Shown here: piece after piece, positions 6,958 through 16,965 of the stretch
How the letters are laid out: the number at the start of each line of letters is the position of its first letter
How positions within the stretch are numbered: the first letter of the stretch is position 1
DNA from: Candidatus Gastranaerophilales bacterium
GTDB lineage: Bacteria > Cyanobacteriota > Vampirovibrionia > Gastranaerophilales > Gastranaerophilaceae
Direction of reading: 5' to 3'
Length of the DNA: 64,000 nt
Assembly: GCA_944325625.1 (NCBI GenBank)
Contig: CALVAP010000007.1
Coordinates: 186,001-250,000 of the forward strand
Notes under the pieces: generated by a model
Databases searched by the model: none
The model's input: only the letters and a program-made list of their open reading frames with translations
What the model was told of the DNA's origin: nothing
Program-made: the position numbers and the translations under genes

Positions 6958-7686
6958 ATGACAGATAAAAAAGTTGCACTTGTAACAGGCGCATCAAGAG
7001 GAATCGGAAAAGCATGCGCAATTGAACTGGCAAAAGCTGGCTATAGCATAGCAGTAAACTACGCAGGAAATAAAGAAGCGGCAGAAAATACTGTAAACGA
7101 AATCAAAGCATTAGGTGTTGACGCAAAAGCATATCAGTTTGATGTCTCATCAAAAGAAGCATGCGAAACAGCTGTAGCAAAAATTCTTGAAGATTTTGGA
7201 CAAATCGATGCACTGGTAAACAATGCAGGTATTACTCGTGACGGGCTTTTTGTAAGAATGACAGATGAAGCTTGGGAAGCTGTTATTAACACAAATCTTA
7301 ATTCTGCATACTTTGTAACAAACCCTGTTGCAAAAATTATGATGAAAGCTCGCAAAGGTGCAATAGTTAATATGGCAAGTATTGCCGGCGTATATGGTAA
7401 CGCAGGACAAACAAATTACGCATCTGCAAAAGCCGGTCTGATAGGATTCACCAAAGCATTGGCAAAAGAAATGGGTTCGCGCGGTATTAGAGTAAATGCT
7501 GTTGCTCCTGGTTTTATTCAAACTGATATGACTAAAGATCTAAAATTAGACGGAATTACCGACCATATTCCGCTCAGAAGACTTGGTAATCCTGAAGATA
7601 TCGCTAAAACTGTGAAATTCTTAGTTGAAGATGCTACATATATAACCGCTCAAGTTATTGGCGTTGACGGTGGATTGGTAGTGTAA
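6958..7686 (+). CDS. fabG: 3-oxoacyl-ACP reductase
   Basis: 242-residue short-chain dehydrogenase. The NADPH-binding motif TGASRGIG is at residues 10-17, NNAG at 88-91, and the catalytic S141, Y154 and K158 are in place; the C-terminal VIGVDGG is typical of FabG. The start at 6958 follows AAGGAGAAAAAT. It reduces 3-oxoacyl-ACP in each elongation round. It precedes acpP by 91 bases, and acpP has its own promoter. Confidence 0.96.
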   Translation: MTDKKVALVTGASRGIGKACAIELAKAGYSIAVNYAGNKEAAENTVNEIKALGVDAKAYQFDVSSKEACETAVAKILEDFGQIDALVNNAGITRDGLFVRMTDEAWEAVINTNLNSAYFVTNPVAKIMMKARKGAIVNMASIAGVYGNAGQTNYASAKAGLIGFTKALAKEMGSRGIRVNAVAPGFIQTDMTKDLKLDGITDHIPLRRLGNPEDIAKTVKFLVEDATYITAQVIGVDGGLVV

Positions 7687-7704
7687 ATTATTTTGTAATA
7701 TTAT

Positions 7705-7732
7705 TTGGAAAAATATTCTTTTATAGTATAAT
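7705..7732 (+). promoter_or_regulatory. Promoter of acpP
   Basis: TTGGAA at 7705-7710, a 16-base spacer and TATAAT at 7727-7732, 45 bases before the acpP ATG. A separate promoter fits the high demand for acyl carrier protein. Confidence 0.6.
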
Positions 7733-7756
7733 AAATTTGTTAGAAATAGTTATTAA

Positions 7757-8008
<252 letters not shown>

Positions 8009-8031
8009 TCATTATGGACCAATAGTTTTTG

Positions 8032-8070
8032 CGAGGAGTTTTTAATAAGTTAAATTCTCCTCGTAATTTT
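8032..8070 (+). other. Inverted repeat between acpP and fabF, possible attenuator
   Basis: CGAGGAG (8032-8038) pairs with CTCCTCG (8057-8063) around an 18-base loop, followed by TAATTTT. The T run is short, so this is at best a partial terminator that could set the ratio of acpP to fabF mRNA. Confidence 0.45.
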
Positions 8071-8101
8071 AAAAAACAAGATTATTAAAAGGGTATTAAA
8101 C

Positions 8102-9355
8102 ATGTCAAAAAGAAGAGTCGTCGTAACCGGTCTTGGTGCCGTTACTCCGTTTGGAGTTGGAGTTGACAACTTATGGAAAAATATATCTGCCGGAAATAGC
8201 GGTATTGATACTATTACTGCAATAGATTTAGAAAAACATTCCGTTCATATTGCAGGTGAGGTTAAAAATTATGATCCACTCGAGTTTTTTGATCCAAAAG
8301 AGGTTAAAAAAACAGATAGATTTACTCAATTTGCACTAATTGCTGCAGAAGAAGCCGTGAAAGATTCTGGACTTGATATAGAAAATGGGGACTTAGATCC
8401 ATATAGAATAGGCGTTATTGTCGGTGCGGCAGCAGGCGGGTTTGATACCTTTGAAAAACAACATAAAACTATAATCGATAGAGGACCTACTAAATGTTCC
8501 CCATTTACAGTTCCAATGCTTATAGTAAATATTCCTGCAGGAAAAATTTCTATGAAATATGGGGCTAAGGGTGTTAATAAGGCTATTGTAACTGCCTGTG
8601 CAACATCTGCCCATTCAATAGGAGATGCTTTTAGGGCAATTCAATGGGATGATGCTGATATTGTAATTGCAGGCGGTTGTGAAGCTGTTATTACCCATTT
8701 GGGAATAGGTGCTTTCTCCAGTGCAAGAACCCTTTCTAAACGTAATGATGAACCACAAAAAGCGTCTCGACCTTATGATAAGGACAGGGACGGATTCGTT
8801 ATGGCTGAAGGCGCCGGCATTCTTATCCTTGAAGAATATGAACACGCTAAAAAACGCGGAGCAAAAATCTATGCAGAGCTTGTCGGATACGGACAAACTG
8901 CCGATGCGTATGATGTTGTTGCTCCTTGCCCTGAAGGAAAAGGTGCTCAACGTTCTATGGAAAATGCTATCAAAGACGCCGGTTTAGAACCTAAAGATGT
9001 TGATTATGTTAATACTCACGGTACTTCTACCGGACTTGGTGACAAAGCAGAATCACATGCTGTAGCAAGAGTTTTTGGTGACAAAGTTCAAAATTCTAAA
9101 CTTTCCGTATCTTCTACAAAATCTATGATTGGTCATATGCTTGGTGCTTCCGGAGCTGTTGAATCAATTATCTGTATTAAATCTATTCAAGATGGGCTTG
9201 TTCCACCAACTATTAATCTTGATAACCAAGACGAAGAAGTAGCTAACTTGGATTATACTCCTCACAAAGCTAAGCATAAAGAAATCAACGTTGCTCTGAC
9301 GAATTCTTTTGGTTTTGGCGGTCATAACGCTTCTTTAGTTTATAAAAAAATATAA
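8102..9355 (+). CDS. fabF: 3-oxoacyl-ACP synthase II (KAS II)
   Basis: 417 residues. The catalytic Cys-His-His set is C166 in TACATSA, H306 in NTHGTST and H345 in MIGHMLGASG; the C-terminal NSFGFGGHNA loop is the conserved gating segment. It performs the elongating condensations of fatty-acid synthesis. No separate promoter was found, so it probably depends on read-through from acpP. A strong bidirectional terminator follows. Confidence 0.97.
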   Translation: MSKRRVVVTGLGAVTPFGVGVDNLWKNISAGNSGIDTITAIDLEKHSVHIAGEVKNYDPLEFFDPKEVKKTDRFTQFALIAAEEAVKDSGLDIENGDLDPYRIGVIVGAAAGGFDTFEKQHKTIIDRGPTKCSPFTVPMLIVNIPAGKISMKYGAKGVNKAIVTACATSAHSIGDAFRAIQWDDADIVIAGGCEAVITHLGIGAFSSARTLSKRNDEPQKASRPYDKDRDGFVMAEGAGILILEEYEHAKKRGAKIYAELVGYGQTADAYDVVAPCPEGKGAQRSMENAIKDAGLEPKDVDYVNTHGTSTGLGDKAESHAVARVFGDKVQNSKLSVSSTKSMIGHMLGASGAVESIICIKSIQDGLVPPTINLDNQDEEVANLDYTPHKAKHKEINVALTNSFGFGGHNASLVYKKI

Positions 9356-9380
9356 GATTGATATTTAGAATATTATTCAA

Positions 9381-9416
9381 AAAAGAAGGAGCCTTAAAAT
9401 CAGCTCCTTCTTTTTA
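9381..9416. terminator. Bidirectional intrinsic terminator after fabF
   Basis: GAAGGAGC (9385-9392) pairs with GCTCCTTC (9403-9410) around a ten-base loop; an A run precedes and TTTTT follows. It ends fabF and the convergent giant gene. Confidence 0.88.
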
Positions 9417-9435
9417 TGCTTTAAACAAGCAAAGA

Positions 9436-12400
9436 CTAATTTGCACCATCCACGAATGCTGTAATTTTGGATATACTATTTTCAAATTGATTCATTTGTT
9501 TTTCCATCATTTCTATCTTTTGCAACAAGAGTTTATTTCCACGAGAATTTTCATTAGCTGCAGAAACCTGAGATGCTATGAACTCTAACAAGGAAGTAAT
9601 TTCTTCATTACCATTTTGAGATGAAGAAAGACTTTCGATTTTCTTCTCAAGAGATTTTATTTTTAATTCCTGTACATCAAGTTTATCAGAAAGCTTATCG
9701 AGTCCATATTCAATCTCATATAATGACTTTGAATAATCTACATCAGATTTTTTATCCAACTTAACAAATAATTCGTTGAGTGCATTTTTTAAGTCTGCAA
9801 TTTCATCCGCTTTTTCTTTGGTTGTATCTATCTTAGATTTTAACTCATCTATATTCTTAGCGTTATCTTGAATTTGAGAATCTATAGAATTCATCGTTCT
9901 TGCAGAATCATCAATCCATTGGGCAAGATGCATAAAGGCTTCATTCAAAATCTGATCTGATTTCAAACCTGACATCACTAGTGCTTTTACATCAATAATA
10001 TTTCTATTAAGCTGTGTACTATCAATTTTGTTACACTTATCACTTACTTCATCTATAATTTTTTTGAATTCAGCTATATTTTCTCTCAAATGCTTATTAA
10101 CATCATCTGATGTCAAAATAAGTTTATTCGTTCGTTTTGAAATACTGGAAATATCCTCACGAATATCGTCTATTGAGTCAAGTCTTTCAACTACATCATA
10201 GCCGTCTTCTCTATTTTTCTTAATCATTTCAGTGACATCATTTATAGCCATTCTCATTTTGGCTATATCTGTTTCGACATCCGGTAAGGTATATATATAT
10301 TTCCCAGAATCTCCCGATGACGCACCTGTCGTTATACTTTCCAATATGTTTTTTAAATTAGCAAATTTTTCATCTATATCACTGTTAGAATTTGAATTCG
10401 CTATTAAATCTCTCTTTAATTTTTCAATTTCATCTTTAATTTCGCTGACATTATCAAAAATTACATTTTGAATTTCTTCAGATTCTTCAATGAAAGAAAT
10501 ATTCTCAAAAACACCGGTTAGACTTCTTACAAACTGTTCTTTCAATTGTTTAAGTTCTTCTCGAATAAATCCGCGAGTATTATCATCAGCAGAATTATTT
10601 ACTTCAATATTAGACAATGCATTAATCTGCGCTTGATAAGACTTTATAATGTCTCTCAGCGATGCATTTTCATTTCTTACAATCTCTGCAAAGCCTTCCG
10701 TTTTTATACTAACAGAACTCAACGCAGATTTGATTTCGTCAAAACTCTCCGATATTTCATCCGAATTTGGCATTTCTGCCAGTATCATATCTCTTAGTAA
10801 TTCCAGCCTTTTATTTATATTGTTCGCCGAGGAAGTTATCGTTTCTTTTACATCATTTGATATTAAACCGGCCTCATTTTGAAGTTTTAATTCATCAATT
10901 TTATCCTTAAGACTTTGTATTTGCTCTTCTACAAAACGTTTTGTATCCTCGCTATACTCCCTTAAGTCAATATCGCTAAGACCTTTTAATTCTTTTTGAT
11001 ATTCTTCTATTAATGCCGTCAACTTGTCTGTTTTGGTATCAACAAGGTTTTTAACATCATTACCAAACATTGTCATTTTAAGGTTGAACGTATCAAGGAA
11101 ATCATCAAATTGCATTGTTACAATTTCTTTTACCTTATCGACAATTGCATCAACCTGTGACAATTTATATAAGACTTCTTGAATATCATCTTTTATAAAC
11201 GAGATTTTATCTTCAACTGCTTCTGTTATTATTCTAATGTTCTTTGCAAAAGACTCATCCAAATCATCTGTTAGTTCATCTAAAAGTCTATTGGAAATTT
11301 CTTCTGTCTGCTGCGCAATTTTTTGTATTTCTATTATTAGTTTGGAGGTGGTATCTTCCGTTTTTATAACTGAGATTTCTTCTTTTATTGTATAAAGCTG
11401 AGATAAAATATCATTACAATTATTTTTTGCAAGTTGTTCATATAGTTCTTTATTTTGAGATATGTTATTAATAAGTTCTTCCAACTTCTCTTTCACGACA
11501 ATTGCACTATCTGCAACATCTTGGCAAATTTCTTCTTTTATTTCTTCCAAATTGATTTCTGCGACATCTTTAATAACATTGGATTGAATTTTTGTATATT
11601 TCCGTTCAATCATTTCTTCTATGTCATTAAAACTGGTTTTCAAGCTTTCATCAATTAAGGTTTTAAGTTCATTAGTTTTATCAGACTGGTTATCAACTTT
11701 TTCATTTAAAATATTGTATGATTTTTGAAGTTCATACAACAATTCAGAGCGAAGTGAGCTATTATTCTCTTCTGCTTTAAAGAGTTTTTCACTAATTTCA
11801 TTTATTGCATTTTTTAATTCAATACTTAGGCTTTCTTTAAATTCTCCATTTTCAATTTTTTCTTTAGTAAGAACATTTGACAAATTATTGAACGATGTAT
11901 CCAGAAGCGTCCTAACTTCATTAACAAACGCATTTATTTTAGCCTCATTATCTGACTCATTTGTATTATCTGAGACTTTTAATCCTTCAAGAGCGTCTAT
12001 AATCTCTACTTTCGCTTGATTTAGAGTAGCAGATATCGATACTAAGTCTGTTTTTAACGATGATATATATGCTTGAAGCTCACCTAATTCAGCATCTACA
12101 TCTTTGGCTCCCATTTCATTAAATCTGTTTAACAGGTTTGAAGACAGAGTATTTAGGCTTTGTTCTATTCTGTCTACTTCCGAAGATATATCTTCCCTTT
12201 TCAATAATTTATTATTAACATTTTTGATATCTTCTTTTAATTCGTTAGAACTACTTTTGAAGACTTCTAACTGCTCTAATAAATCTTTTACAGAAATTTC
12301 TCCTAAGTCTGTTTCTTCAATAAGAGTAATAATTTGTGTTATTTTATTTTCAAGATTTTTTGCATTATCTTCAATCGCTTTTATTGCGTCCAGACTATTT

Positions 12401-15400
12401 TCTTTGGCTAAGTCTTTTAAATCAGTGAAATATGACGATTTAAGATTATCAGATAATGTTTCTATTTGTCCAACAATATTTTGAGAACCATTTTGTAAAG
12501 TATTTGTTATTTCTTCTTTTGCACTTTGTAGCCGAGAATTAAGGTCCTCTACTACAGATGTTAGTTCTTTGTTATTATTTGCTATAACCGCGTCTGTATT
12601 AATTTTTATCAAGTCTTCCAAACTTACTGAAAGATTTTTGAGTTCATTTATAGCATTAAGAATTTGCTCTTTATTATCTGCGCTATTTGTTTTCAACTTT
12701 TCAGAGAAACTATCCATCTGGTTCGCATAATTTTGAGCATCCGTTTGCAGGTTATTAATTATTTCTTCTTTTGTTAAATGTAGCTGCTGATTTATTTTTT
12801 CTGTTAGAGTATTTAATTCTAACTGACTTTTTTCTGAATTAGCATTGTTATTATCCGTCAATAACCCCTTGAGCTCATCCAGTATTCCTTCTTTTGAGTC
12901 TTTTAAATTTGTATTTAATAACTCTATCGCAGCCGCTAAGTCTGTACGATTGCTAGATAAAAGATCATCTTTATTGTTTTTTAACAACTCTTCCATGCCC
13001 GCTGAAAGATTTTGAAGTTCATTTATAGTATTAAGAATTTGCTCTTTATTATCTGCACTATTCGTTTGTAGCTTTTCAGACAAATTATCTATCTGCTCTA
13101 CAAGGTTTTGGGCATCAGTTTTTATTGTGTTCGTTAGCTCGTCTTTTGTATTCTGTAGTTGTTTGTTTATACTTTCTACGGCAGTACCCAAATCTGCTCT
13201 ATTACTTGAGATTACACTATCAAAATTACTACTTACTTCCTCTTGCAAAAAGTTTTTTTGGCTAGTGAAACTTTCATCAAAATCACCTCTAAATTTATTA
13301 AAGGACTCTTTAAGTTCGCTAAGTCCATCCAGAAGTTCCGTTCGAGTTACAGTAAAGTTTCTATCAAGACTTAGACTAACGCCTTTTATATAATTCAAAG
13401 AATCAGAAATTTGTTGTGCAAAAGATACGAAGGCCTCTTGCACTGCTTGATAAATGTAGTCTTTATCTGCATTACCAAGCTCAAGAAGTTTACTTTGAAT
13501 ATGATGTGAAAAATCAACTATTAATCCAACAACCCTTTCGGTCTGTTCCACTATGAAACTTTCCTTGGGCAACGTTTCTGCAATATTATTGAAATTATTT
13601 TTAAAATCATCCGTAATCGTCTGAAGATTTTTCAAACCCTCTAGAATTTGCTCTCTGTTATTGTTGCTACCTGCTTCAAAATTACTTGATATAAAATCCA
13701 ATTTTTGAACAACTGTATCTATATTTTTTACAAAGTTCTCAGATAGTTCTCCTTTTGTTATCGTTAAATCCGATTGCAAAATTTGTGTAGTTGCAGCCAA
13801 AGTGCTTTCAATTTTTTCTATTTGAGTTTTAAAAACTTGTGAATTATTATCAATATTTTCAAGAATCTCTTGTTTATTACTTAATGAAGACTTTTCTAGG
13901 GCTTCTTTTAGTTGCGAATTCAAATTCTCAGCAAGTCCCGCAAAAGTATTAATTTCTTGCAAAATTTCAGCACTACTTGTTCGTTCTGTTTCAAAATTTG
14001 TTGATAAGTTGTCAATTTTTTTATTTACATTTTCAAAATTCTCAACTAACCTATTTTCAATATCCGTTTTTGCATTCTCTGCTACAAGATGAATTTTAGA
14101 AAATTCCTGAATAATGGCTTCCTTATTACTAAGTGATGCTGCTTTGGTATCAGCAATATTGATGTATAAGTCTTTAATACTATTATTTATTGCATCAAGC
14201 ATATCAGCTTGATTACTTATGGCTCCTGCTACCTGTAAACCTGATGAGAGCATTTCGCTTTTACTGTTTGCAAAGAGTCCCTCTACTTCTGAAATTTTTT
14301 GAATAATTGCCTCGTAAGACCCATTATTTGCTACTAGAGACTTTATTTCTTCTACATTTGTAGAAAGTGCATTTATACTGTTTAAAATTTCTGTTTTATT
14401 TTCAACATTTGATTTTGCATACAGCTCCTTTATGTCTTTAATTTGGACATCTAAAAGCTCACAATTTTCTTTCACAATTTGTTTTATACTATCAGTTTGA
14501 AGCCCTATCTTGTTCTCAACTGTAGAAATAGAATCAATTAATTTTTGAGAAAATTCTCTTAACTGATCTATTTTTTCTGAAAGTCCCTCCCTTAGGCTTT
14601 CTCTTAGACTTTCTTGTGAAGAGTTTAAAAGTTCTTCAAATTTCTTCACTTTTTCTTCTATATTCAAGGATGCCTCATTCATCTTCTCAGACAAATCTGA
14701 TATAGAACTCCCCGAAGTTGAGGAAATAGTTTCAAATACCTTGGAAACATATTCCGATAAACTTGTAAATTCTTCCTTCAACCTTAATTCGCTTTGAGTC
14801 GACTGTTCTTGAATGATTGGAGATATTGAATTAACAATGGAGCTGATATTTTGAAGAATTGTACTAAAATCATCTAACCTTACATCGACCTTGTGCGTGT
14901 TTTGTGCAAGACTTTCAGTCCACTTCACAGTAAATGCGTCAATGTCTTTGGCAAATGATTGTACAAGTTCTTCCATATTTTCTTTTGTTGACAGAGAAGA
15001 AATAACCGGAATAATGTTTTTTATATCGTTATTGCCTTGAGAAATAATACTTTGTATGCTATTTTGTCCGCTCTCAATATCATTCTTTATACTTTCAATT
15101 TTGTCCTGAATAACTTCGTTTTCTGATTTTGAAACCAAGTTAGAAATGATATTATTCAAATCATCAAAGTAAGATTTAAGAATGTTTTTATTATCATTAC
15201 CCTGTTGAGTGGCATAATCCTTAAGTTCAGAAACAGAACTAATAGCCAAAGATAGTTTTTGATTAAGCGTATCAATATCAGATTTATTAACCAATGCCCG
15301 TATTGATTCTTTTAACACCTGAATATCTGCAACAAGTGCCGAAACTTCTTGTCTGACATCTTGCATATCCATATTAGAAACAATGCCGGCAACAGATTGA

Positions 15401-16074
15401 ACAAGTTCATTATGTTTGTTATTCATCATAACAACACTACTGATAACATCATTTAAACCTTTTTGAATAACCGAAATATCGCCAGAAAGTGCAACAATTG
15501 CTTCTGATGGAGCATTATTCTCTATCAGCGTTTTTACAGAACGGAAACTTGAACTGATATTTTCCGAAAGGTTTTGTAAATTATTCTCGTAATTAGCAAT
15601 TTCTTCTTTTATCCTGGCTGTTTGTTCTTGAAGTTTTTCCTCTACGTTAATCTTGCCGATTTCAGAATTAATATTCTCTATAGTAGAATTATAATATCGA
15701 GTTTGAGCATTCAAATCACGAGAAAAGTTGAGTATATTATCAGAAAGCTTTGTAAAAATTTCGGTAATTTCGGGACTTTTAAGTGATTCACTCAAATTTG
15801 CTTGAACTATATTAAGCTGGTTTTGGACAACATCAAGGCGATTTTGAACAATGTTATTACGATCTTCAAAGTTTTTTTTCAATTCATTCGTTAAATACGA
15901 TACCAATTCTTGAGTTTCAAAATTGGAAATATAATCTAGCTTGTCGTGAATTTTTTCAAGAACCTCTTTTGTAAAACCATCAAAGAACACACCTGACTTT
16001 GATTGTTGCGCAACCATTTCTGAAACTGCATCAAGTTTATTTTCTATTATTTCCAAATATTGATTTTCACTCAT
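9436..16074 (-). CDS. Giant all-helical coiled-coil protein (2,212 residues)
   Basis: A single uninterrupted frame encodes 2,212 residues from the ATG at 16074 (MSENQYLEIIENKLDAVSE); a start 15 codons earlier has a non-standard context. The protein is rich in Glu, Asn, Lys, Ser, Leu and Ile, with very few Pro, Gly, Trp or Cys, and shows heptad-like hydrophobic spacing throughout. No signal peptide, membrane segment, P-loop or other globular domain was seen. Many segments look like diverged copies of one unit of about 125 residues; the clearest pair shares NSADNKEQILN and a following INEL-NLS segment. By analogy, such proteins act as cytoskeletal scaffolds, chromosome or division organisers, or size rulers, but there is no direct evidence here. 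It is transcribed alone between fabF and a DNA glycosylase, and an operator-like dyad lies at its promoter. Confidence 0.85.
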   Translation of the reverse strand: MSENQYLEIIENKLDAVSEMVAQQSKSGVFFDGFTKEVLEKIHDKLDYISNFETQELVSYLTNELKKNFEDRNNIVQNRLDVVQNQLNIVQANLSESLKSPEITEIFTKLSDNILNFSRDLNAQTRYYNSTIENINSEIGKINVEEKLQEQTARIKEEIANYENNLQNLSENISSSFRSVKTLIENNAPSEAIVALSGDISVIQKGLNDVISSVVMMNNKHNELVQSVAGIVSNMDMQDVRQEVSALVADIQVLKESIRALVNKSDIDTLNQKLSLAISSVSELKDYATQQGNDNKNILKSYFDDLNNIISNLVSKSENEVIQDKIESIKNDIESGQNSIQSIISQGNNDIKNIIPVISSLSTKENMEELVQSFAKDIDAFTVKWTESLAQNTHKVDVRLDDFSTILQNISSIVNSISPIIQEQSTQSELRLKEEFTSLSEYVSKVFETISSTSGSSISDLSEKMNEASLNIEEKVKKFEELLNSSQESLRESLREGLSEKIDQLREFSQKLIDSISTVENKIGLQTDSIKQIVKENCELLDVQIKDIKELYAKSNVENKTEILNSINALSTNVEEIKSLVANNGSYEAIIQKISEVEGLFANSKSEMLSSGLQVAGAISNQADMLDAINNSIKDLYINIADTKAASLSNKEAIIQEFSKIHLVAENAKTDIENRLVENFENVNKKIDNLSTNFETERTSSAEILQEINTFAGLAENLNSQLKEALEKSSLSNKQEILENIDNNSQVFKTQIEKIESTLAATTQILQSDLTITKGELSENFVKNIDTVVQKLDFISSNFEAGSNNNREQILEGLKNLQTITDDFKNNFNNIAETLPKESFIVEQTERVVGLIVDFSHHIQSKLLELGNADKDYIYQAVQEAFVSFAQQISDSLNYIKGVSLSLDRNFTVTRTELLDGLSELKESFNKFRGDFDESFTSQKNFLQEEVSSNFDSVISSNRADLGTAVESINKQLQNTKDELTNTIKTDAQNLVEQIDNLSEKLQTNSADNKEQILNTINELQNLSAGMEELLKNNKDDLLSSNRTDLAAAIELLNTNLKDSKEGILDELKGLLTDNNNANSEKSQLELNTLTEKINQQLHLTKEEIINNLQTDAQNYANQMDSFSEKLKTNSADNKEQILNAINELKNLSVSLEDLIKINTDAVIANNNKELTSVVEDLNSRLQSAKEEITNTLQNGSQNIVGQIETLSDNLKSSYFTDLKDLAKENSLDAIKAIEDNAKNLENKITQIITLIEETDLGEISVKDLLEQLEVFKSSSNELKEDIKNVNNKLLKREDISSEVDRIEQSLNTLSSNLLNRFNEMGAKDVDAELGELQAYISSLKTDLVSISATLNQAKVEIIDALEGLKVSDNTNESDNEAKINAFVNEVRTLLDTSFNNLSNVLTKEKIENGEFKESLSIELKNAINEISEKLFKAEENNSSLRSELLYELQKSYNILNEKVDNQSDKTNELKTLIDESLKTSFNDIEEMIERKYTKIQSNVIKDVAEINLEEIKEEICQDVADSAIVVKEKLEELINNISQNKELYEQLAKNNCNDILSQLYTIKEEISVIKTEDTTSKLIIEIQKIAQQTEEISNRLLDELTDDLDESFAKNIRIITEAVEDKISFIKDDIQEVLYKLSQVDAIVDKVKEIVTMQFDDFLDTFNLKMTMFGNDVKNLVDTKTDKLTALIEEYQKELKGLSDIDLREYSEDTKRFVEEQIQSLKDKIDELKLQNEAGLISNDVKETITSSANNINKRLELLRDMILAEMPNSDEISESFDEIKSALSSVSIKTEGFAEIVRNENASLRDIIKSYQAQINALSNIEVNNSADDNTRGFIREELKQLKEQFVRSLTGVFENISFIEESEEIQNVIFDNVSEIKDEIEKLKRDLIANSNSNSDIDEKFANLKNILESITTGASSGDSGKYIYTLPDVETDIAKMRMAINDVTEMIKKNREDGYDVVERLDSIDDIREDISSISKRTNKLILTSDDVNKHLRENIAEFKKIIDEVSDKCNKIDSTQLNRNIIDVKALVMSGLKSDQILNEAFMHLAQWIDDSARTMNSIDSQIQDNAKNIDELKSKIDTTKEKADEIADLKNALNELFVKLDKKSDVDYSKSLYEIEYGLDKLSDKLDVQELKIKSLEKKIESLSSSQNGNEEITSLLEFIASQVSAANENSRGNKLLLQKIEMMEKQMNQFENSISKITAFVDGAN
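12627..13122. repeat. Diverged 375-base direct repeat inside the giant gene
   Basis: About 120 bases starting at 12627 recur from 13002 at an offset of exactly 375 bases (125 codons), with most positions identical, including the shared stretch AAGAATTTGCTCTTTATTAT. This shows recent internal duplication on top of older, more diverged helical units. Confidence 0.75.
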
Positions 16075-16087
16075 AATCTGCTCTCTA

Positions 16088-16109
16088 ATTACAATAGTCC
16101 TATTGTAAT
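16088..16109. promoter_or_regulatory. Operator-like dyad before the giant gene
   Basis: ATTACAATA (16088-16096) and TATTGTAAT (16101-16109) are perfect inverted arms with a four-base centre. On the minus strand a possible -10 TACAAT (16110-16115) lies immediately upstream, so a bound repressor would cover the transcription start of the 2,212-residue gene. The regulator is unknown. Confidence 0.5.
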
Positions 16110-16172
16110 ATTGTAGCAAAATAACACTCTGATGTGTATTTTATTACGATACTTTAAGCATTCGGGGAATAA

Positions 16173-16793
16173 TTAATCTTTTTCAATAAACCTTTTAATT
16201 CTTAAAAGGTCTTTATGCGTCAAATCTCTAGGAGAACCTTCATCTAGTGAGTGTTTTCTAAGTAAAAATGATGGATGAAAAATCGCCATAGCCTTTATAC
16301 CATCAAACAAATCAATCCACTGCCCCCTAATCTGCGAGATTGTATATTCACCTTTACTGAAAGATTTTAAAGCCGTAGCCCCACACAAAACAATCACCTT
16401 CGGCTTTACAATATTAATTTGAGCAGAAAGATAATCACTACAACATTTTTTTTCGAAGTCTGTTGGTACACGATTATTCGGAGGTCGACATTTTACAGTA
16501 TTAACAATGTACAAATCATTTTGTCTGTCAATCCCAGCATCAGTAAGTAACTGAGTTAAAAGCTTACCGGCTCTGCCAACAAAAGGAATACCTGAAGCAT
16601 CCTCCTCAGCTCCGGGAGCTTCTCCTATTAACATTATTTTAGCACCGGGGTTTCCGTCAGAAAAAACCTTATTGGTACATGTTGCAGCCAAATCACACGC
16701 CTTGCACTGGAAAACTACTTTTTTAAGTTCCAAAAGCGCCTTTTGCTTAACTTCTATATCCAAATATTCATCCTTCCAATTCAAATATCTCAT
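16173..16793 (-). CDS. Uracil-DNA glycosylase, family 4 (Fe-S type)
   Basis: 206 residues from the ATG at 16793. Family 4 features: GEAPG at 57-61, the segment [20 protein letters not shown] at 100-108 and HPSFLLR at 173-179. Cysteines C30, C33, C102 and C118 match the C-x2-C...C-x15-C pattern that holds a [4Fe-4S] cluster in this family. The enzyme removes uracil from DNA in base-excision repair. A TTG start five codons upstream is possible, but TATTAT lies exactly six bases before the ATG and no Shine-Dalgarno is present, so a leaderless mRNA from the ATG is favoured. Confidence 0.9.
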   Translation of the reverse strand: MRYLNWKDEYLDIEVKQKALLELKKVVFQCKACDLAATCTNKVFSDGNPGAKIMLIGEAPGAEEDASGIPFVGRAGKLLTQLLTDAGIDRQNDLYIVNTVKCRPPNNRVPTDFEKKCCSDYLSAQINIVKPKVIVLCGATALKSFSKGEYTISQIRGQWIDLFDGIKAMAIFHPSFLLRKHSLDEGSPRDLTHKDLLRIKRFIEKD

Positions 16794-16799
16794 AAAACT

Positions 16800-16805
16800 A
16801 TAATA
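16800..16805 (-). promoter_or_regulatory. -10 element of a probable leaderless promoter (uracil-DNA glycosylase)
   Basis: Minus strand TATTAT at 16800-16805, six bases (AGTTTT), then ATG at 16793. No ribosome-binding site is visible and no good -35 was found. Confidence 0.5.
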
Positions 16806-16965
16806 CAAAATTGCTTACACTCAATCCATAGGAGATAATAAACTATTTATAAATATTTACATACTCAAATAAATAAATTTTTAAATAAGATTTACAAAGA
16901 GAAAAAAGGACATTCATTAATTTACAAATCTGTGTTATCATTTTAAAAGACTGAAGGGGGAAAAA

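Noticed and set aside
10232-13393. Several plus-strand frames of 60-126 residues opposite the giant gene
   Set aside because: They are shadows of a repetitive coding sequence, with no start signals.
16794-16808. TTG start five codons upstream for the uracil-DNA glycosylase
   Set aside because: This TTG overlaps the likely -10 element TATTAT, so it would not be in the mRNA.
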